Source: Bremia lactucae
Lineage: Eukaryota; Oomycota; Peronosporomycetes; Peronosporales; Peronosporaceae
Direction: 5' to 3'
DNA: 64,000 bases
Assembly (NCBI RefSeq): GCF_004359215.1
Contig: NC_090625.1
Location: 214,000-277,999 of the forward strand
The stretch's first letter is position 1; each line of letters opens with the position of its first letter. The position numbers were made by a program, and so were the translations under genes. The notes under the pieces are model-generated. The model saw only the letters and a program-made list of their open reading frames with translations, had not been told where the DNA came from and did no database searches. This document shows, piece by piece, positions 9,788 through 22,059 of the stretch.

Positions 9788-10518
9788 ATTTTTAAAGTTG
9801 CTATTACACGCGACCTGTACAAAACGGTGCCTTGTGTACAATAAGTCATAAAGATGTTGTAGTAACATTGTAATGTGTGAAGTGCGACCACTAAGGCAAC
9901 AAAAGTCGAATGTACTTCGCTGCGATTCCCAGATACGAGGTTTCGCTACACTTGGACAGGCATCGACTTAGATACAATGTGATTTCACAAAAGTACTTAA
10001 ATACAATGTGATTTCACAAAAGTAGAGGTACCATCCATAGAATACATCAGATAATTCACTCGACTCCTGTTCGCTCCTCAAGTTTTCAGTTAGATACTAC
10101 ATGAATTACTACAGCTTTCGTTTTAGCTATTATAATTATCAGATATTACAGGGACTATCTTGGTCTTTTTTGATTTTCAGGTCGAAATTGACGGCAAGTT
10201 GGTGACTTGTGCAACAAAACCATCTCTTCCTCTCCTGCATTACCACTTCTCATTCTAATTAACGAAAAAAAAAAACGGATCTAGGACGGGGAGGCTGGGC
10301 ATAGACGACTTCCTCTGCGCCCGAAAAAAATGAGGATCTTGCATGTTCACTGTCCAGGATAGTCATGGAATTGTCATTATCTTATTGGCTGTTTAAATTT
10401 AGAAGACATTACAGTAACGAGAGTATGGAGTACCATTATGTAGACTCCGTTAACGGGTATCGGTTCACTCTGAAAACAGCGCAAGCCACCAATTTCTTTT
10501 TGAAGAAAGTATTCGAGC
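9788..10518. other. Intergenic, phosphatidyltransferase to SR factor
   Basis: No open frame of note. It holds a 29-bp tandem duplication (9972-10024), an A12 run near 10265 and pyrimidine-rich stretches before 10250. The SR-factor promoter should be here, but no clear element was found. Confidence 0.5.
9972..10024 (+). repeat. 29-bp tandem duplication with TGTGATTTCACA palindrome
   Basis: ATACAATGTGATTTCACAAA occurs at 9972 and again at 10001. Each unit holds an imperfect palindrome TGTGA-TT-TCACA. Function unknown. Confidence 0.8.
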
Positions 10519-11216
10519 ATGGCGCCTCCTAATGTTGACAGCATGTTCACGCTCAAGGTGGACAACGTTCCCTTTCATATTGGGTGCGCAACCTAAAAAG
10601 CATTTCTCACCAGCGTTTCTTAGTATTATAACGTTCTTACAATGCTCACCTTAGGAGCGACGAGCTGCGCGACCTCTTCTCCAAGTTTGGGGAAATCGGG
10701 GACGTGTATATTCCGCGCGCGCGTGGCTCAAATGAATCGCGTGGCTTTGCCTTTGTGCGATTTTTGGAAAGACGCGACGCTGAAGACGCCATCGACGGCA
10801 TGGAGGGGCTAGAATTCCAGGGCCGTGACCTGCGCGTGCAATTCGCAAAGCAGCGTCGCCCTGACAATCCGCGGGAGTTCTACTCTCGTGGCGGAGGCAA
10901 CAGCGACCGCTACGGCGGAGATGGTGGCGACCGCCACGGAGGAGGTGGAGGAGACCGTTACCGAGAGCGCCGCGATGACCGCCGCGACCGCCGGGACGAC
11001 CGTTCGCGTCACCGCTCGCGCTCTCGCTCTCCGGCTCGTCGTGGTCACACAGATGGTGACCGTGGGGGCAGAGGTCGCGAAAGCAGTCGCTCGCCTCGCC
11101 CTAGAAGTCGCTCGCCTCGCCCCCGAAGTCGCTCGCCTCGACCTCGTAGTCGTTCGCCGCGCCCTCGTAGTCGCTCACCTCGTCCCAGCTCCTCTCCTCC
11201 TCCTCGCCGTGACTAA
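10519..11216 (+). CDS. SR-family splicing factor, SRSF2-like
   Basis: It binds pre-mRNA through one RRM and recruits spliceosome parts through its RS domain in the nucleus. Proposed exons are 10519-10583 and 10655-11216, 208 residues. The RRM spans about residues 9-85: RNP2-like LKVDNVPF, then LRDLFSKFGEIGDVYIP and RNP1 RGFAFVRF. A glycine/arginine hinge (GGGNSDRYGGDGGDRHGG) follows. The C-terminal RS domain is rich in SRSRSR and ends in five near-perfect SPRPRSR repeats encoded by a 21-bp tandem DNA repeat. Length and order match SRSF2/SC35-type proteins. Neighbours show no functional link. Confidence 0.9.
10584..10654 (+). other. SR-factor intron
   Basis: GTGCGC donor and CCTTAG acceptor, 71 bp. 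The joined reading is HIGSDELRDLF, keeping the RRM continuous. Confidence 0.75.
11083..11190 (+). repeat. 21-bp tandem repeat encoding SPRPRSR units
   Basis: About five copies of a TCGCCTCGCCCTCGTAGTCG-type unit encode the repeated end of the RS domain. The number of units may vary between alleles. Confidence 0.8.
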
Positions 11217-11757
11217 ATACGCAGCCCGCGCCTACAGGAAAAAAGATCAAGCCGATATAGGAGCTTTGGATCAGATGTAATCGTTAAGAAGACGACGTAA
11301 GGTCCAGTACGAGAGCGAAAAAAGAGCAGAAAAACGAGCCGATACCAGACACGACCAATTGTTACTTTGTACTTCGGCCGATGTCTGGTCCTTCGTTGTT
11401 GCTGTTTTCTGAGAGAGTTTTCAGATTCGAGCACGTTAGACAATGTCGAGCAATAGATCTTCTAAATCCTGCATCCTGACTCGAGTTGGCGGACGCCCGT
11501 GTGTATTCATAAGTGTCTGGCGCCGTTGCGCTAATGAGGTTACTATTCGAGCGTAGGTCGCGTGTGTGTTAGTGCTGTGACAGATCACTTCTTTCCTGCG
11601 CAAGTTCTAGAAAACTTGGTTACGCTGTGCTTTGCAACCCCAAAACTAATTCTTGAAGGCCTCTGGACCCTTGGATACCTGCCTCCCTGCCCGTGAGATC
11701 GTTGGTGGGGAAAGAATCATGCAAATGAGGCAAACCTATTCGTATATTTTTTGCCGC
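11217..11757. other. Convergent intergenic region, SR factor to glucanase
   Basis: The two genes converge here, so this should hold both 3' UTRs. No ORF, repeat or RNA gene was recognised. Confidence 0.5.
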
Positions 11758-14700
11758 TTAGGAAGTGACGACTAAAAAGATGAAAAAGGCGGCAAGCCCG
11801 CACAGAAGCGCAGCGCAGTAAATTGCGCGCGTATCGACGTCGATGGCTGAGTACCCGCGGCGTCGATAGCACAGACCCCCAGCGTACACCATCGCAACAA
11901 GTACGAGGGCGCCACCAACCCCGACTAAAATGCGGACGATAGTATAATCAGCATTGCTAGCGGCCGGGGTAGTATCGGACTCCTCTGAAGAGCCGGTGCG
12001 GTTGTTATTGCTCGAAACATCGATGCAGCAGTCCAATGTGGTTGCCGTCGCCGGATCGGGTTTGCAGCAACCTCCGTCCCACTCGCAGCAGTCCAAGTCA
12101 GCGGCCCCACATTTTGGCTGCCCTTGGCAAGTGTTTGTGCTGCTTGAGTATGAAGCGCTAGAATGAGCAGTAAAGGGTTTCGCGTGAAAGCAGCAATCCA
12201 ATTCAGAATTCGAAGCTGAGCAGCAGCCGCCAGGTACATCACAGCAGTCCAGCTTGGCCGCTGCGCAGAGAGGCTCCCCGTAACACATTGAATTGGTTCT
12301 CTTTCCCTCGTCCTTGTCCGTCGTGTTGCTGGCCACGGGATGTTGATTCTTGCAGCAGCCTAATACTTTTCCTGTTACCTTATCAGGCACACAGCATCCT
12401 TCTGGGGAGTTACAGCAACCCAATCCAAGCACAGCGCACTCCTGCTCGTTTAAGCAAGCGTTATTCGGCAATAAAGCGGGGTCTTCAAGCGGGCAGCAGC
12501 CCAATGCACTCGGACAACACCCTGGCAACGTACTGCAACACGTTAGCGCTGTGCCATTCTCACCTGCTGAAGCACAAGCTGGAGAGCCAAAACACAAATC
12601 ATCAATAGCAGAAGCTGGGTTACCAAAAGCTGAGCGGTTCTTGTGAGCCAACCACGACGATCGAGTAGCAATCCAATGCATGGCGTTGGAGCGCGACGAC
12701 CACGTGTCGAACGTTTTGACAGATCGATTTAGTTCGTTCCAAGCTTTTGCTGCGTCCACTATCGCATGATCCATCACTACAATTGAACGCCAGATATCGT
12801 TTTCGTGTAGGCCGATCGGATCTTGACGAAGGATCGAATACTCTCGAGATACGTATTCTTCGTCAAGCAGCTGTGTTGTGAAGGGCGTGAAGGGAAGCAT
12901 GTTGATACCATGGATGTAGACGACATGATCGCCAAACCACGTATTGTATACAACACTCATCTCGCCTACCACACCCACCATTGCGTTTTTGGAAAAGATG
13001 GGCTCGTATATTTGAGAGTTTGCCGACATATGCCAATACTTCTTTACCGAACGTAACTCCATGGCAAGCAAGAGTCGCGCATACTGGTAGTATGAGCTTT
13101 CTTCTTGCCCCACGGAAGTATCAAGCGAAGAAAATAGAGCTAGGGCGTAGTAAGCGTTGAGGCCTTCACTGCTACTTTCTTGAGACTTTCCAGTCTCCAT
13201 TAGGAAAAGGCCACTTGCGTACGAGTGGCCAACAAACCAATCTTTATGACGAGTTGCAGGGAACATCGATCGCACCGGCAAGTCTGTAAAAAACGTTGTG
13301 TTGCTGTCGTGCAGTGGCGTGCCGATATCCCCAATGATCATAGCACAAGCTTGGGCATGTTTCTCAATGAATGCAGGGTTGAATTTGCGAATAGCAGCAA
13401 GCGCGTAGATAAAGTAGCCGTAGTGGAACTGCAATAGCAACATACAAGACTATTAGAATCGACATTGTCGCAGTAACAACGAATAATATGCGCACATGGT
13501 GATCGTTGTAGTACCCATTGCCGTAGTCAGCTTGCTCATTATTCAAGCCATCTTTGGTAACTACCCCGCCATACGTTTTGTCATATACAAAGTGGTCGAC
13601 GTTCGTGCCTTCTAGCCAGACGACAATTTCCGTCTCGATCTTTGTCAATAGTCTCTGCTTTAATTCTTTCTGCTCCAACTTATCCGCAATTAGCAATAAG
13701 CGCGCGTCGCGACTCACTTGCTTTCCAAAATTGTAAGAGTCGGGACTCATTGGCATTGTATATTTTTCAGCGTCAATGGGCAGCTGGTTCAGTAATGCTG
13801 CCATCACCGTAGCGCGCATGTCAAGTCGAAGCTGCTTGTGGCTCGAAAGCTCGCCGCTTACATCTTCAATAAAGAGCCCGTCGTCTGCATAATTCCATTC
13901 GATGGCTGGTAGTGACTCAGTCATGTGCCACACTGCGCCGTACACGCCTTCCATGAGTCCACGAATGCTTGTGTATCTTAACCTCAAGAGCGCCTTGTTC
14001 TTGCCGACTTGCAGCATTCTATTGTCAGTCTGCACTTGCATCACGTCCATGTGGTGAGGCAACGCCAGCATCAAGAGCTTGTTATTCTCGGGCTCCGTCA
14101 CTGCGTCAGTCTCGTTGTGGAATATCGCAAATGTGCTTGTCTTCCATCGAAATTCAAGCGCCATCTGATTCGAGTCAAGTAAACTCATGGAATGAGCGAC
14201 TTCACCTCCAACCACATACACGGGTGCCGATTCAAGAAGATACGGCATCACGTGCGCATCCAGACAAAGCGCGATTCGTAGTACGCCAGTGAACTCGACA
14301 TCACTGGTCACCTGTCCGTCTTCGTTTAGTCGAAGTGTGAGCAGCTGATCCGACGCAAAAATGTACCAAGTTTGACCATTGCTAAGATTTGCTGCGAAAG
14401 TGGCGAAGCCCACGCTGTGTCCATTCAAAAGCTTGAGTCCCTCCAGTTTCGTAAAGTGGTCAATCCGCAATCCGTCCCAAGTCTCCACTAGAGGCCGACT
14501 GCGCATGAACTCCATCGTTATGTATGGAGACCCCCGCACAAGATACACGCGGAATTCCTCTGTTTGGTCACGACTAAAGCGCACGGTCGTGCTCAGCGCA
14601 TCAAAATCAATGACTTGATGCATCAGCGCCGCCGACGACGTCTGTGCCGCTTGAGAGCTCACGACTATCTGGGCCATAAAACCTAACTCGATGTCTCGCT

Positions 14701-15055
14701 CCATTACGACGCGGAACGGGTAGCTCACATGCAGCTTTTCGTCAATGATCTTAAGTGCGTAAGGCATGGACACGACAGTTGCCTCTCCCTGAGCCAGCAC
14801 CAAATTTGTCCACCAAGCGCCAGTTGGAAAGGGTAAATCGGCAAGAAGTATAGGGCGAGAATACGACGAAGAGTTAGCCACGCCTGCATTCAGCGATATA
14901 CGCTCTGAACCCGCGAATAATTTCGGCGATAGTTGCAAAGGGTGCGACGCCATGGGGAATGGCAGCTGCACGTTGAGATTGGTGCCGGGTACGCTTACAA
15001 CGCTTTGCGCGCAGCTTAATAGCAACATAATTGAAATGAGGATGCTGCCAAACAT
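11758..15055 (-). CDS. GH81 endo-1,3-beta-glucanase, membrane-anchored
   Basis: It hydrolyses beta-1,3-glucan, the main oomycete wall polymer, and likely acts in wall remodelling. Proposed exons on the minus strand are 15055-13496 and 13428-11758, 1,076 residues. Residues 1-21 are a signal peptide (MFGSILISIMLLLSCA). The GH81 core includes LPFPTGAWWTNL near residue 74, YGNGYYNDHHFHYGYF across the splice join (about 512-525), and QESSSEGLNAY, whose Glu604 and Glu608 fit the family's catalytic glutamates. After the core come four Cys-rich modules (about 799-988; pattern C-x-G-x-P-x-C..LDCC..GGCC), then hydrophobic segments at about 1017-1039 and 1056-1075. Oomycete genomes carry several GH81 genes, but the Cys-rich tail is unusual. 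Confidence 0.92.
13429..13495 (-). other. Glucanase intron
   Basis: On the minus strand the donor is GTGCGC and the acceptor ATTGCAG, 67 bp, phase 0. Splicing makes YYNDHH continuous with FHYGYF, a conserved GH81 stretch. Confidence 0.9.
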
Positions 15056-15289
15056 GCTGGCGAAGTGCTGTAAGAAAAGTGGCGAGTTATGGCCGCCGCT
15101 ATGGCCACAGATGAACTACTGCGGCTAAGGTAAGATCTTGACGGGGACGGGGATCTTCGCTTGAATTCCGTGAAATTAACAATAAAAGAAATTGCAAAAG
15201 ATGATACAAATAGTCAAGAATATAAAGAATATATATTGGGAACCGGTAGAGGCATAACCCCGAAATTATACTAGAGAGAGAGGCAGACA
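15056..15289. other. Upstream region of glucanase
   Basis: About 230 bp, AT-rich from 15170 on, separate the glucanase start from LINE copy B. The glucanase promoter must be here or inside the LINE. No element was recognised. Confidence 0.5.
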
Positions 15290-17143
15290 AGTCTATTTAA
15301 CTATTAATGGTTGCAGGATGTCTGGTATATCTTAAGCCTGGTTACCAGCGCCGATATCTCGTGCGAGGCCGGTGGTTGTACGGGGCTTGCCACCTGTGGT
15401 GGCGGCTCTCCAGGTTGTCTGGATAGAGCTCGCTGGCAGAGCATCAGACGGGTTCCTTGTATTTTTGTGTCGGTACGTCGGCGCTCTCGCTTCGCTATGG
15501 CACGGAGTTGCCTCATGCCGAACTCCAAATTCATGCACACTGCCGGCTATAGTCAAGTCCTCTTGCTGGAACGTTACTCGGTTGCGTTGCATCCAAAACG
15601 AGTGATGCAAACGCTGCTCAGGATATGCCATATGCGTGTCCACACGGCGGTGTATGCGGTCACGTCATCGGGGTGACACCGCTCTAGCTGGGCCTGGACT
15701 ACCGTGGATATTCTTGGCGCGCGTCTGTTTGCACAATTGGCGAGAAACTCTGAAGTCGTCTAAGCTCCCAGCATTCTCCTATCCAGTGACAGATGAGCTT
15801 TTGCCAGCAGGCTTGCGCACGATAATGACCAACAGATGTGTTCGAGTGTATCTTTCAGCCCTTAGCAGCATTGGAGCTTGCAGTAACTGTTATCCTGCCC
15901 GCGTTCGGGATGAAAGAGATTCAGTTGCCACACCGCCACTTTATAACCGACCCAAACTTGGTACGCGGTGAGCTCGTTCCCATGATCCCAGAGATGAGTT
16001 GGCATCTGCTGTAGAGCTGCTGTTTGCCATGCGCTACATTTCGAAGCGTCTCGGCAGTTCGAACCAGCGCACCAGGGGGGGGGGAAGGCGCCGGCGGAGG
16101 TCCATCCTCACGTGAAGCTCTTGACCCTTACCCAAACTCGGCGCGCTAAGCAAAATGGCAAGGCCCAATCTTCTAAGTTTGGCTTGCTGATAGGTGGCAG
16201 TGCCGGCCGTCGGAAGAACGAAGGATTAGGTTCGACATCCAATCTGCAGCATGTACAATTTTCGCAATAGGGCATGGCTGAAACTGGGAATACCGCGTCG
16301 ACGTTGACACGTTTCCCTGCATGTCCCAAATTCAGTTCGGCCCAGGCGTATGAAGGCCAGAATGCTATTTCTTCTGGGTCATTGCTCGAGGTAAGTGCCG
16401 AAGAGCTCCACCACCCATTCGTCCTCCGTCGTCCAGCTGATCGCCTCCGATGCAAGGCTTGCCAGCTTCGTTGCATAATGCTGCAACTTACCATCCGAGT
16501 CAGGGAGTGCAGGTAACAATTATGGCCAGATCAACTGCTGCAGAGTGTTACCGGGTGTCCTGTGATGCATAGTAAGCTGCCGACCTCTCTGTTGACGCGG
16601 AGATACTCCGGCTGTCCAGTCTTGCGTTGCTCCGCGGAAGGCCCATGCCTGCCATGCCATAAAAAAGTTCTTGCGCTGGGTGAGCCAGAATATGGCGTAT
16701 TTCACCCGCTGGGTCTTGCACGCGATGAGTATGGAGGCAAGGCCCACTCTTCCTGCTTGTTTGGGTGTGTGTAGAAGCGCAGGATCGATCTTATGGCGGC
16801 TGGCTTCCGTGCTGGTAGAGTGGTGTCACAAAAATTGCTTTTGAAGGTTCCGTAGTTGTTGTTCCGCCCACGGCGGCAATTCCAAAACAGCCGCACTGAA
16901 CAATGCGACAGGCGGCATGATCACGTTCAATATCAAGACCCTGTTCTCGACACTAGTAGCCGGCCAAGTCGCGCCGCCAGTCTCCATTGGACATTGCGCA
17001 CTCGCGCCGACCAGTTGATCGTGGCAAGTTCCCCTGTTCTAACTGCGTAGCCTAGGTGCCTCACCGTATCCCCATGCCTCAACACTGGTATCCCATGCAG
17101 ATCCCTTGTGTCCACTGCTTTCGAGCCGTTGCCCCAAGTGGAC

Positions 17144-18110
17144 TCAATGCTCCTCTCTCGCCTCTTCCATCGTAATATCCATTAACTTGGTCCTAATCAA
17201 TATGCGCGCCCTGTTCTGTGTGTGAACTCGGTGAATAATTGCGTTCCGCCGCTGCGTCTCACGTTTCTTGATCCGCTGAACACTTGGCAAGCATTGTTGT
17301 GCTGTCTTATCCCATGTTGCCGCTGTCACCGCCTTGCCCACCTCCGCTAATTTTAGCTCGTTGAGTAATTCCGCTATCACGCGCGTGGGCTGGGCTGATT
17401 TGATGGGGTACATCACTGCACTTTTCCTCCGCTGGGATTGTTTGCCAGGTGCTTGTGGCCTTAAATGTAGCCGCACTCGCTGGTGATCGGACGGTACTGG
17501 CGGTTCTGTCATTGATACCCACTGTACTTTCGCCGCCCAGGATTGGGGCACGTAAAATCGATCTATGCGATTGGCCGGTTCGGGCCCCAGTATGTATAAA
17601 ATTCGGTCGGGTCAAGGGCCTCATCGGCATCATCCACTAAATATATGAGTGTGCGTGCATCGTCTAGGCGCAGCTGTTGGGCGAGGGTTTGGAGGGCCGC
17701 GCTCTCCGATCTCCCGTCGCAATGGCCGTCGGGGCTATCCAGAGATGGACTTTGCACACAATTTAATCGCCTGCCAATATAATCTCTTGCTGCTTCAATG
17801 GCCACCGTTGGAGCTCGAGAAAAATTCTCTCGGGCTCTGTGGTCGTTCGGTGCGTAGATGTTTATTACCCGGTAGTCCCCAAAGTCGACCGCGATGACCC
17901 TGTTGGTCCAATCCTCTTGGCGCCAAGGCTGAACCTGCTCTGCTGTTGTTGGAGTCATCAAAATAGCTACCACTCCTGTTTTGCTTGCATCCACAATCCA
18001 GTAAGACAGCGATGGTCTGTTTGGCTGATGCTGTCGTCCCTATAACCTTGTCCAGGTAGCTGCTAAGTGAGCCACCTCCTCTTCAGTGCGGACATGCGTT
18101 TCCTACATGA
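17144..18110 (-). pseudogene. LINE copy B endonuclease
   Basis: Minus-strand frames read SKTGVVAILMTP, VINIYAPNDHRAREN, LNCVQSPSLDSPDG and IYLVDDADEALDP, then a basic linker KKRETQRRNAIIH. These are the landmarks of an APE-type LINE endonuclease, open from 17994 to 17563 and less damaged than in copy A. The linker runs straight into post-RT sequence at about 17130, as in copy A. Confidence 0.7.
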
Positions 18111-18739
18111 ACCAGGTTAGCGGTGGATCTACCACGGGCGTTCGTCTCTAAGCGTCAAACCACAATGATTGAGCTCCGGCCCGGAAGCTACCCATGCCAG
18201 TTGGAGGCTCGACAAGTTGGATGTTTCAGCACACGCAGGACGCAGACCCAGGCTAGACAACGTAACCAGACGCTGCTCTGGAGTTGTTTGCCGCTCCTGT
18301 GTAGCTATAGTTGCCATTGGTGTACTGCCGTCCGGGATAGCTGAAGATGCTCGAGTGACCGACTGGTTTCTGTGTTGTTGGCGTCATTGATCCCCATCTG
18401 GAGCACATCCTTTCTCTCCTCTGTGGAGAGTTGAGATACCGAATTGAGTAAGAGAAACAAATTTCGGCAAATTTAGCCGGATTGGCATCGTTTAAGAGAA
18501 TGTCGATATGTTGATGTACGTCTCGGGAAGAAGCGTGGTTGCTAGATGGTCTCGGATCACTCCTGGGTCGTCGTTCCAGTACTTCGAGTTCCATGCTGGG
18601 GGCGAGCAACTTTCCCCCCCCCGTCCCTTCTCTGCACTTCGTCGCCCAAGCCTTCTCCTTCTATCACAATGTCAGGAGCTTCTTGCCTCTCCGCTGCCCC
18701 TTCCCGTTTAGCGGAGTTGTGACGGGCCTGTATGGACGA

Positions 18740-20480
18740 ATGCTGAGAAATGTTGTATATAGAACCTCAGCACCGGTGGTCGTTGCAAACCGAGTTGCTT
18801 AGCATGTCTGACTGCTGCTATCCATTAATCAAGCTTCATAGGGACTCGTTGGCCAGTTTCGTAAAATTTGTTTCCACGCGTGGTAGCACTAGGTTTGAAT
18901 AGGGAGCAGTGCCACGTTTGTTGCCCGTCGGTATCGTACGCCAGTACATAAATGTCGTGTTGAAGAAAGTTAGCTGCTTGAGCCATCAGATAACTGCTTG
19001 TCCAATTCCAACGCGATACGACATCCTGCCGTCCAGAAGGTGTGGCCGCGTACTCATCGAGGTACCATTTAACTGTTTTTTTCGGTTCGCGGGCATTCGT
19101 GCTATCCCATCCTCTCTGGACGTTATTCAGAGTTGCCACCCGGGTTTAGTGGCCAAACTGCTCGTCAAAATTAAGATGGCCAGACAGCTGAATGCCTCGT
19201 TTAATGCTGGCAGTTATGGACTCAAGGTGGGCATCATGGGCAGCTAGATCCTTGTCCGCGACCGCCTGCGCTACCGCCATCGCCATACAATTACCAGAAG
19301 ACCGTGTCGTGACTAGACGTAGTCCTAGCACCTCTTCAATGCCTGAAAATCCTCTTTCCTGATGTCGTTCCGATGCTGCCATGGGCAACTGGTCGTACCT
19401 GTATTTTCCAATTGGTTGAACCGCCTGGTTCATCGCTGCTCGTTCGCGTTGCTTGACGGTTACAAGCTGTGGGGTCGTGGGAATTTTCGGCAGTTTCGCT
19501 GACACTAGGTGCAATGTTGCCTTCTTCGTTTCTTTCAATGGCGCCTAGTCGACACCCTTCGAGTCGTCCGTAGGTCGTGAGGTGGGCGCTAGTACGTCTT
19601 GTTTGGATGATGGTGCTGTTGACTTATCCGCTTCATCTTCCGAACCTTCTGCCAGGTCAGTAAAACGGTTGGAGAGACTTTGAGATTGTAACTGTGACAC
19701 AGTCGGCTGATGGGTCACTTTACGACTTCTCCGAGGATGGACCGTGACCGTTTGCTTCTCTAGTTCAGGTTTGACGTTAAGAGCTTCCGGCTCGATCGGA
19801 CAGGTGCCTCGAGCAGGCGGTGTACCCTCTATGGGAGATCTATGTGCGGCATCCATCGGTGTGCGCGGTCGCTCTGTGGATGTTGCCACTGCCTCATGTC
19901 CCTTGCGCTCACTGTCCTTTTGAAGTTGTAGGCGCTGTGCCGCAACTTCTTTGATTTCCGCCAGGCTGGTTAAGGGGGTGGCCAAGTCTTTAAGCGCTGC
20001 TACCTCTTGTTCCGTAGCCACTCGGCTGCCTGGACCTTGTAAGTGTGCAGTGGTATACCGACAACGCGCCATGGTGTGCCCGATTTTGCCACAGTGCAAG
20101 CATTGAAGCCGTCGGCCGATCTCCGAGTACTTTAAAATTATTGTTTGTCCATACCAGATAATGCACGCAATTCATCGCAATAATTCTGGGCACCCTGCCA
20201 TATTCACCGTAAGTTTCCACACATTGTAGGTCCACGAGTTAGGCGTACACGTGTCTAGATCTTCAAGCTAAAAATCTGCTGCAATATGCTTTTCGAAGTA
20301 CGCAGTCAACCGTCCGATGTCTGTTAAGCAAGTTTGATTGTAATATTCCAACTCGTACTCCGGATTGGTCGCCATGCGAACTCCATCTCGTCCGAACTGG
20401 CATGCCCATACGGAGCCCGTGTCCGGCTGGTGCATGTTCGATAAGCGGTATATCGCTCCTCTAAATGGCACTGACATTAA
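18740..20480 (-). pseudogene. LINE copy B ORF1 C-terminal part and OTU-like segment
   Basis: The order is SVPFRGAIYRLSNMHQ (20477), the knuckle MHCGKIGHTMARCRYT (20099) with its first Cys codon altered or out of frame, a long basic linker, then SSGNCMAMAVAQAVAD (about 19300). Next come VVSRWNWTSSYLMAQAANFL (about 19030) and IQHFSAF (about 18755). The Cys, Trp-region and His spacing matches the OTU-like reading in copy A, and here the Cys region is in frame. Confidence 0.5.
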
Positions 20481-21194
20481 CTCGTACTTGCGCGCCGTCG
20501 TTCGATCAAAGAAATGAATGTTACAACGAAGTGCAACGCACGTCGTTTAATTGACATCCTTGGTGACATGAAGCATGGTCTGAAGTTCGTCCTGATTGAC
20601 CTTCGCTCCTTCCGCTGCCAGCAAGATATCTTCCTTGATCGTGCTTGTTTTCTGCTGTATCATCCTGATATCTATCCCGCTTCGTATATTATAGCAAAGT
20701 TCACCTTCAACTTGTTATTGAACAGTCCTTAGCAGTCGCACCCGTTTCTTGGAAGAAAGCGCACTTCGTACAAAATCGGGTAAGCGTCTGCTTACAATAT
20801 TGCCCTTAGCAAGTCCAATGATAACTCTTCACTCGTCCGTTGTGCCCTCTCAAAGCCGACACCCACTTCTTGCAGCTATCGGTTGCTGACTGAGCTTGCG
20901 CAGCTTCTCAATATCCAATTTGCTGAAGACCGCTGGATTGAACATATCGTCTTCGTAGTCTTCCGGGCTGCTGGGCTGTTGGCCTTATTTTCGATTGGTC
21001 CGGTGCCTGACTTGACCTTGGCTGCCCATTGATTCATGGGCGATGCCCGCGCCCACTTAACTTTGCTTATCATGCTTTGCATGATGTTCTTAAATGACCA
21101 ATTGGAATTGTTAAGGTCTTTCGTCGCCGTCTGCGCAAACTGTGTCCACTGCATGAACAAGCCGTTGCTTACAAAGCAAGCCCGCTCGAAGAAC

Positions 21195-21731
21195 TTAAAT
21201 AAATGTCACTTTTTCTTCACTTGGTGGGGTCCCCGCCGGTACGAGGTCTGCTAAAATGGCCACCGTGTCGTGCGCTATAGTGTAGAGCTCTGCCACAGTT
21301 GCCAACCATGATTCGTGTGAAGGATAATGTGGGGCTGCCTTCACCGCCGCCACTACTGCCTCAAACATCTCCACCGGTCTTATCACCGTCTCGGCCTTGT
21401 CTGGCCTGGGTTCGCTGGGTGCACCCGTCCTTCTCGGTTTGGGCTGCTCCTGAGTCGCTGTCGCCTTGGCTATGGATTTGGAGCAGCCGACTCCCGCCAC
21501 TTCTGTCAATGGATGCGTATCAGCCCCCGTCGTCTGTCGAACGTAGGAGTCCGTTCTGTCGCGTTGGTCGTGCGTGACCCCTTCCCCCGGGTCAGGCGGC
21601 TCTGTTGACTGCCCGACGTCTTGCGCCGACCGGGCTCTGGCGAGTCTCGCATTGCGCTTATCGGCAAGGTAATGAGCTGGTGCTTCACGTTCGAGGAACG
21701 TGAGCGGGTGACATGTCTGCTTTTCTTCCAA
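21195..21731 (-). CDS. LINE copy B ORF1, N-terminal part
   Basis: An uninterrupted 178-residue frame that copy A has lost by one base. It starts MEEKQTCHPLTFLERE, ends SEEKVTFI and is rich in proline, threonine and charged residues. No known domain is visible. It probably represents the start of the element's RNA-binding protein. The rest of ORF1 is in other frames downstream, so it is unlikely to be functional. Confidence 0.45.
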   Translation of the reverse strand: MEEKQTCHPLTFLEREAPAHYLADKRNARLARARSAQDVGQSTEPPDPGEGVTHDQRDRTDSYVRQTTGADTHPLTEVAGVGCSKSIAKATATQEQPKPRRTGAPSEPRPDKAETVIRPVEMFEAVVAAVKAAPHYPSHESWLATVAELYTIAHDTVAILADLVPAGTPPSEEKVTFI

Positions 21732-21805
21732 TCCTCACAGCTGGTACAAGGCTGTCAGGGCTATGCGGTCTGCGAAGCTAAATTGGAACTAAAAAAAGAA
21801 GTATG

Positions 21806-21971
21806 CCACCCCATGGAGTTAGGCAATGCAGACGATGTCTGCTACAAATGCGGCGAGCGCGACCATATGATGGCTCGCTGCTATGCCAGGGTCTCTACTG
21901 GGGCGAAGACGCCCAGCAAGAGGGCTCCCTTCTCGATGGGCGATGGCAAAATCAGCGTGCGAGACGCATGA
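21806..21971 (+). pseudogene. Gypsy gag end with CCHC knuckle
   Basis: It reads MELGNADDVCYKCGERDHMMARCYA, an intact C-X2-C-X4-H-X4-C knuckle. The homologous gag end at 62090-62170 (MELGNAD-like, HMTARCYA-like) confirms the family. The gag capsid part is missing on this copy but present at 61500-62155. Confidence 0.75.
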
Positions 21972-22059
21972 GTTCTGCATCGACAACCGAGGGGTCGGTT
22001 ATAAAGGAGCACAGTAGGCGCGGGATGCCCTACTGACGCGGACTCTGAAGCTACCCCTA

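Larger units (their letters stand above)
15290..21803 (-). mobile_element. LINE copy B, inverted, RT-deleted
   Basis: This is the reverse-orientation partner of copy A with the same part order, and also without RT. Landmarks on the minus strand are ORF1 (21731-21195), zinc-knuckle region (20477-19545), OTU-like Cys (about 19290) and His (about 18755), endonuclease (18000-17150) and post-RT part (17115-15750). It extends past the point where copy A is cut and ends near CTGCAACCATTAATAG around 15300. Its 5' end abuts the gag knuckle of the Gypsy element at 21804. It has fewer frameshifts in ORF1 and the endonuclease than copy A. Confidence 0.85.

Noticed and set aside
10646..11280. Long open frames on other frames and on minus across the SR-factor gene
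   Set aside because: The repetitive GC-rich RS region keeps shadow frames open. Only the frame with RNP1 and RNP2 makes a known protein.
11925..12646. Open frames inside the glucanase Cys-rich part in other frames
   Set aside because: They are shadows of the codon-biased Cys/Gly repeats, with no independent start context or domain.
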